A stretch of 64,000 bases of DNA. Source: Rouxiella sp. S1S-2 (GTDB lineage Bacteria; Pseudomonadota; Gammaproteobacteria; Enterobacterales; Enterobacteriaceae). The position numbers and the translations under genes are program-made. This document shows positions 61,185 to 64,000 of the stretch, one piece after another (the first letter of the stretch is position 1; every line of letters starts with the position of its first letter). The stretch lies in NCBI RefSeq assembly GCF_009208105.1, contig NZ_WFKL01000001.1, positions 1,550,001 through 1,614,000 of the forward strand. Reading direction: 5' to 3'. The notes beneath the pieces are model-generated. The model worked only from the letters and a program-made list of their open reading frames with translations, did no database searches and had not been told where the DNA came from.

Positions 61185-62036
61185 ATGGCTACTCCATCAC
61201 AACTCGCGCAGCTGCAAGAACAAATTCGCACCAGTTATGATTCTTTGAGCAAGAGGCTCAAGCAGGTTGCCCGTTATATTCTGGATAACGGCAACACCAT
61301 TCCTTTCGAAACTATCGCTTCTATTGCCGATAAAGCCGACGTTCCGCCCTCGACGCTAATTCGATTTGCCAATAATTATGGCTTTGATGGTTTCAACGAG
61401 ATGAAGCAGGTGTTTCGTCAGCACCTGATGGAAGGTACGGTAAACTATGCCGAGCGTGCCAGTCTGTCGCGTCAAACGGCGAGTGACGATCCCGGTGCGC
61501 CTGAAACGCCTGCCGAAATACTCAAAGTATTCAGCATGGTCAACGAGCAGGCGCTGCAGCAGTTAAGCGGCCAAATCAAAGCTGATGATCTTGAGCGTGC
61601 CGTTAAGCTGCTGGATGAGGCCGAGAATATTTACGTCATTGGTTTTCGCCGCTCATTCAGTATTGCCGCTTACCTGACCTACGCATTTCGCCATCTTGAA
61701 CGTCGCACTTTTCTGATCGACGGGCTGGGCGGCATGTTTACCGAACAGTTGAATATGGTTCGTCCGACTGATGTGGTTATCTCGATAAGTAATTCACCTT
61801 ACGCGCAGGAAGTGGTGGACTTAGTATCAATGGGGGCCGCGCAGGGGGCTAAGCAGATAGCGATTACCGACAGTCTGGTCAGTCCGCTTACCGCCTTTAG
61901 TGAAGTATGTTTCATCGTTCGTGAGGCCCAGGTTGACGGTTTCCGATCGCAGATCGCCTCCATGTGCCTGGCGCAGACCCTGATGATGTCACTGGCTTTA
62001 AAAAATGCGCATAAAATAACGACATTGACCAAGTAA
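61185..62036 (+). CDS. MurR/RpiR-family transcriptional regulator
   Basis: 283 residues. N-terminal HTH_6 domain (about 1-77; PSTLIRFANNYGFDGFNEMK) and C-terminal SIS sugar-phosphate-binding domain (about 130-265; VIGFRRSFSIAAYL and SISNSPYAQEVVDL). In Salmonella the myo-inositol regulator IolR belongs to this family, and the iolD gene begins 1.4 kb downstream, so an inositol role is plausible but not proven. Confidence 0.88.
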   Translation: MATPSQLAQLQEQIRTSYDSLSKRLKQVARYILDNGNTIPFETIASIADKADVPPSTLIRFANNYGFDGFNEMKQVFRQHLMEGTVNYAERASLSRQTASDDPGAPETPAEILKVFSMVNEQALQQLSGQIKADDLERAVKLLDEAENIYVIGFRRSFSIAAYLTYAFRHLERRTFLIDGLGGMFTEQLNMVRPTDVVISISNSPYAQEVVDLVSMGAAQGAKQIAITDSLVSPLTAFSEVCFIVREAQVDGFRSQIASMCLAQTLMMSLALKNAHKITTLTK

Positions 62037-62068
62037 AACCGTTACGACGTCCTTGTCGTAAAGGCCGC

Positions 62069-62160
62069 ACCTCCAAAGAGCCGGCGTTTTTCGGTGTAAC
62101 CTCGGCACCTACAGGAAGCGCTGCCGTTGCCGAGACGAGTTACGCCCGCTCTTTGAGGTA
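62069..62160. repeat. Long imperfect inverted repeat / structured element
   Basis: ACCTCCAAAGAGCCGGCG (62069-62086) pairs with CGCCCGCTCTTTGAGGT (62143-62159), continued inside by GTAAC/GTTAC and CTCGGCA/TGCCGAG. A single strand could fold into a stem of about 30 pairs. It lies in the 470-bp gap after the RpiR gene; the rest of that gap is AT-rich and gene-free apart from the small stem TTACGAC/GTCGTAA at 62042-62061. Confidence 0.5.
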
Positions 62161-62507
62161 CATTTTATTTCTAAGCCCTCCGTGTAACGTGACGACCGCA
62201 CCGTCTTCAGGAAACGCCTTCATGGGGAGTGACCGATATGAGATTCTTAATGAAAAGAATGGCCGTAACGTCCATTTGAATGTAATCATTCGGAATTTAA
62301 ATTTCAAATATTTTTTATTGGAATATTTATTTTTATGACGCAGGGCGCATAACGGTCAGGCTGGTGTCGATTTTTGTCAGGTCATTTTATTGTAGGGTAA
62401 TGATAAGACGTAAAAGGTTACCGGCTATTGCGTGGGCATTTGTTGTCTGGCTGAGGCCATCATGGCTGGTTATACTTGGAATAACTTTTCCTACCTTGGT
62501 GTAAATC

Positions 62508-63008
62508 ATGAAGTTTAGTAAACGGCTTGGCCTGATGATTGTCGTTTTTGCACTGTGTGTTGGTGTTGATCAAATTACCAAAACGATTGCGAAAACAACG
62601 CTGTCGATGGATTCGGTACGAGAATACCTCGGTGGCAGCATTAAATTATTACTAACCCACAATACTGGCACGTTTCTGGGGCTGGGCGGCACCTTGCCCG
62701 CCAACCTGCGTTACGGTCTGATGATTGTCGGGATCGGCGCTTTTTTACTGGCGTTACTGCTTTATACCCTGTTTAACAAACGTGCGGATGCAATCACTGT
62801 GGCCTCATTGACGATGGTGTTCTCGGGTGGCATTAGCAACTTGCTGGATCGTATTGTTTATGGCGGTTATGTGGTTGATTTTATGAACGTTAGTGCGGGC
62901 AGTTTGCATACCGGCGTGTTTAACGTTGCAGATATGGTACTGCTGGTGGGGGCAATCATGCTGTTCATGGTGGGCTTTAAAAGCAAACAGCAAATTGCTC
63001 ACGGGTGA
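62508..63008 (+). CDS. Signal peptidase II (LspA) paralogue
   Basis: 166 residues, four membrane segments, with the LspA motifs VDQITK, NTGTFLGLG (in place of NxGAAF), GGISNLLDRIVYGGYVVDFM and FNVADM; both catalytic Asp (in LLDR and NVAD) are kept. The housekeeping lspA belongs with ileS elsewhere, so this is an extra, divergent copy. It probably cleaves lipoprotein signal peptides, perhaps with altered specificity. No lipoprotein gene is adjacent. Confidence 0.85.
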   Translation: MKFSKRLGLMIVVFALCVGVDQITKTIAKTTLSMDSVREYLGGSIKLLLTHNTGTFLGLGGTLPANLRYGLMIVGIGAFLLALLLYTLFNKRADAITVASLTMVFSGGISNLLDRIVYGGYVVDFMNVSAGSLHTGVFNVADMVLLVGAIMLFMVGFKSKQQIAHG

Positions 63009-63418
63009 CGCTAAATTATTGAATAATATTAAATTTTATTTGTGCCCTTCTGACTAAAACCAGAAGGGCAGAATGATAAATCGGGCATAACCCTAGCCAA
63101 TGGATAATTAATTTCATTTAAATGCTTTATGAAAATTATAATTATATTTTCTGTTTCTGTTTTTGTTAGGTGTTTTTCTGTTAAATCCTTTAAATACATA
63201 AAGTTATTTAATGAAAGTCTACTTTATCAGTAAAATCCCTTCAGTTCTGCTCGTTGCAATTTTCGGTCTATTTGTTTTATTTATTTGATGCCGCTCCCAA
63301 ATTGAAAAACCTATTCGGTTTTTTCATTTCACTGCTCACTAAAATCTTTATAATCTTTTCATATCATTTTTAATGAAAACATCACCACGGTGACGACGTT
63401 AACCGCAAGGAATGGAAG
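63009..63418 (+). promoter_or_regulatory. Intergenic region before iolD
   Basis: 410 bases without a gene. It has a perfect GCCCTTCTG/CAGAAGGGC stem at about 63042-63067 after the lspA-like gene, a weak AAAACC/GGTTTT terminator-like stem near 63303-63325, and should carry the iolD promoter. No clear operator was found. Confidence 0.4.
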
Positions 63419-64000
63419 ATGAAGAAGATCAGATTAACCATGGCTCAGGCTCTGGTCCGTTTTCTGGACCAACAGTTTGTTAATGTAGACGGTGAAGAAA
63501 TTAAGTTTGTTACCGGGATTTTTGCCATTTTCGGGCATGGCAATGTCCTGGGGCTGGGACAGGCTCTGGAACAAGACAGTGGAAAACTCATTGTTCATCA
63601 AGGACGTAATGAGCAGGGGATGGCACATGCCGCCACCGGCTATGCAAAACAAAAACTGCGTCAGCAAATCTATGCCTGCTCTTCTTCAGTAGGACCAGGC
63701 GCGGCCAATATGTTAACCGCTGCGGCAACCGCAACCGCCAACCGTATTCCATTATTACTGCTGCCAGGCGACGTTTTTGCCTCACGCCAGCCCGATCCTG
63801 TTTTACAACAGATAGAACAAAGTTATGACTTGAGCATCAGCACCAACGACGCCTTCCGCACTGTCAGTAAATATTGGGACCGCATCGTGCGTCCTGAACA
63901 ACTGATGACTGCCTGTATCAGCGCAATGCGTGTACTGACCGACCCTGCTGAAACCGGCGCAGTTACGCTCTGTTTACCACAGGACGTACAGGGAGAGGCT
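63419..64000 (+). CDS. iolD: IolD, trihydroxycyclohexane-1,2-dione hydrolase, 3' truncated
   Basis: 194 codons visible, running off the window end in frame. ATG at 63419 with AAGGA seven bases upstream. The N-terminal ThDP-dependent fold of the inositol-pathway hydrolase is clear: [25 protein letters not shown] (outlined), the [16 protein letters not shown] segment with catalytic Glu, and [31 protein letters not shown] (outlined). Opens the ring of the inositol-derived diketone. Family full length about 640 residues. Confidence 0.9.
   Translation, partial: MKKIRLTMAQALVRFLDQQFVNVDGEEIKFVTGIFAIFGHGNVLGLGQALEQDSGKLIVHQGRNEQGMAHAATGYAKQKLRQQIYACSSSVGPGAANMLTAAATATANRIPLLLLPGDVFASRQPDPVLQQIEQSYDLSISTNDAFRTVSKYWDRIVRPEQLMTACISAMRVLTDPAETGAVTLCLPQDVQGEA

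Overview
The window reads as a chromosomal segment of a gamma-proteobacterium of the order Enterobacterales. The backbone order (maeB / hemF-amiA / ypeA / yfeZ-yfeY-yfeX / cysPTWA-cysM / crr-ptsI-ptsH / cysK / cysZ / zipA-ligA-ypeB / yfeH-yfeR / gltX with the Val-Lys tRNA cluster / tRNA-Ala pair / nupC-mntH-ypeC / yfeO / glk / ypdBA / alaC) is that of the 53-55 minute region of Escherichia coli. Protein divergence and the accessory genes suggest a Yersiniaceae-type host (Rahnella, Rouxiella, Ewingella or Serratia relative). That placement is an inference from gene content, not a measured phylogeny.

Layout. 0-6 kb: 3' part of maeB, then a minus-strand catabolic cluster (DeoR-HTH/ribokinase fusion, aldolase of the DHDPS/N-acetylneuraminate-lyase family, YhcH-type protein, MFS importer). 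It occupies the interval where E. coli keeps its ethanolamine (eut) operon. 6-12 kb: yaiI, hemF, amiA, ypeA, a YgiW-type OB-fold protein, yfeZ, yfeY, yfeX. 12-24.6 kb: sulfate/thiosulfate importer and both cysteine synthases, the general PTS genes, cysZ, and a CpxAR-like two-component pair. 24.8-31 kb: zipA, ligA, ypeB, yfeH/yfeR and a nucleotidyltransferase. 31-40 kb: an accessory block with orphan ethanolamine ammonia-lyase genes (eutBC) and a six-gene minus-strand operon (LsrB/RbsB-type ABC importer, M20 deacylase, glutamine-amidotransferase-like protein). 40-44.6 kb: tandem repeats on the tail of tRNA-Lys, four tRNA-Val, gltX, a formate/nitrite-type channel, two tRNA-Ala. 44.7-60.3 kb: nupC, mntH, a LuxR-type regulator, a glycine-rich YpeC relative, an inserted aldo-keto reductase / LysR / PACE-efflux / racemase block, yfeO, glk, ypdBA, a GNAT enzyme and alaC. 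60.4-64 kb: cytochrome b561, an RpiR-type regulator, an extra lspA-like gene and the start of iolD.

How the parts work together. The cys genes import sulfate or thiosulfate and fix sulfide into cysteine. PtsH-PtsI-Crr energise and signal sugar uptake, and glk phosphorylates free glucose. The two minus-strand clusters look like self-contained uptake-plus-breakdown systems for still unidentified carbon compounds. Each has LacI-type palindromes in front of it although no LacI-family regulator is in the window. The most distinctive non-coding structure is a 203-bp unit repeated almost three times downstream of tRNA-Lys, each unit carrying the last 19 bp of the tRNA gene, closely resembling the arrangement known downstream of E. 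coli tyrT. No CRISPR array, prophage gene or intact insertion sequence was seen.
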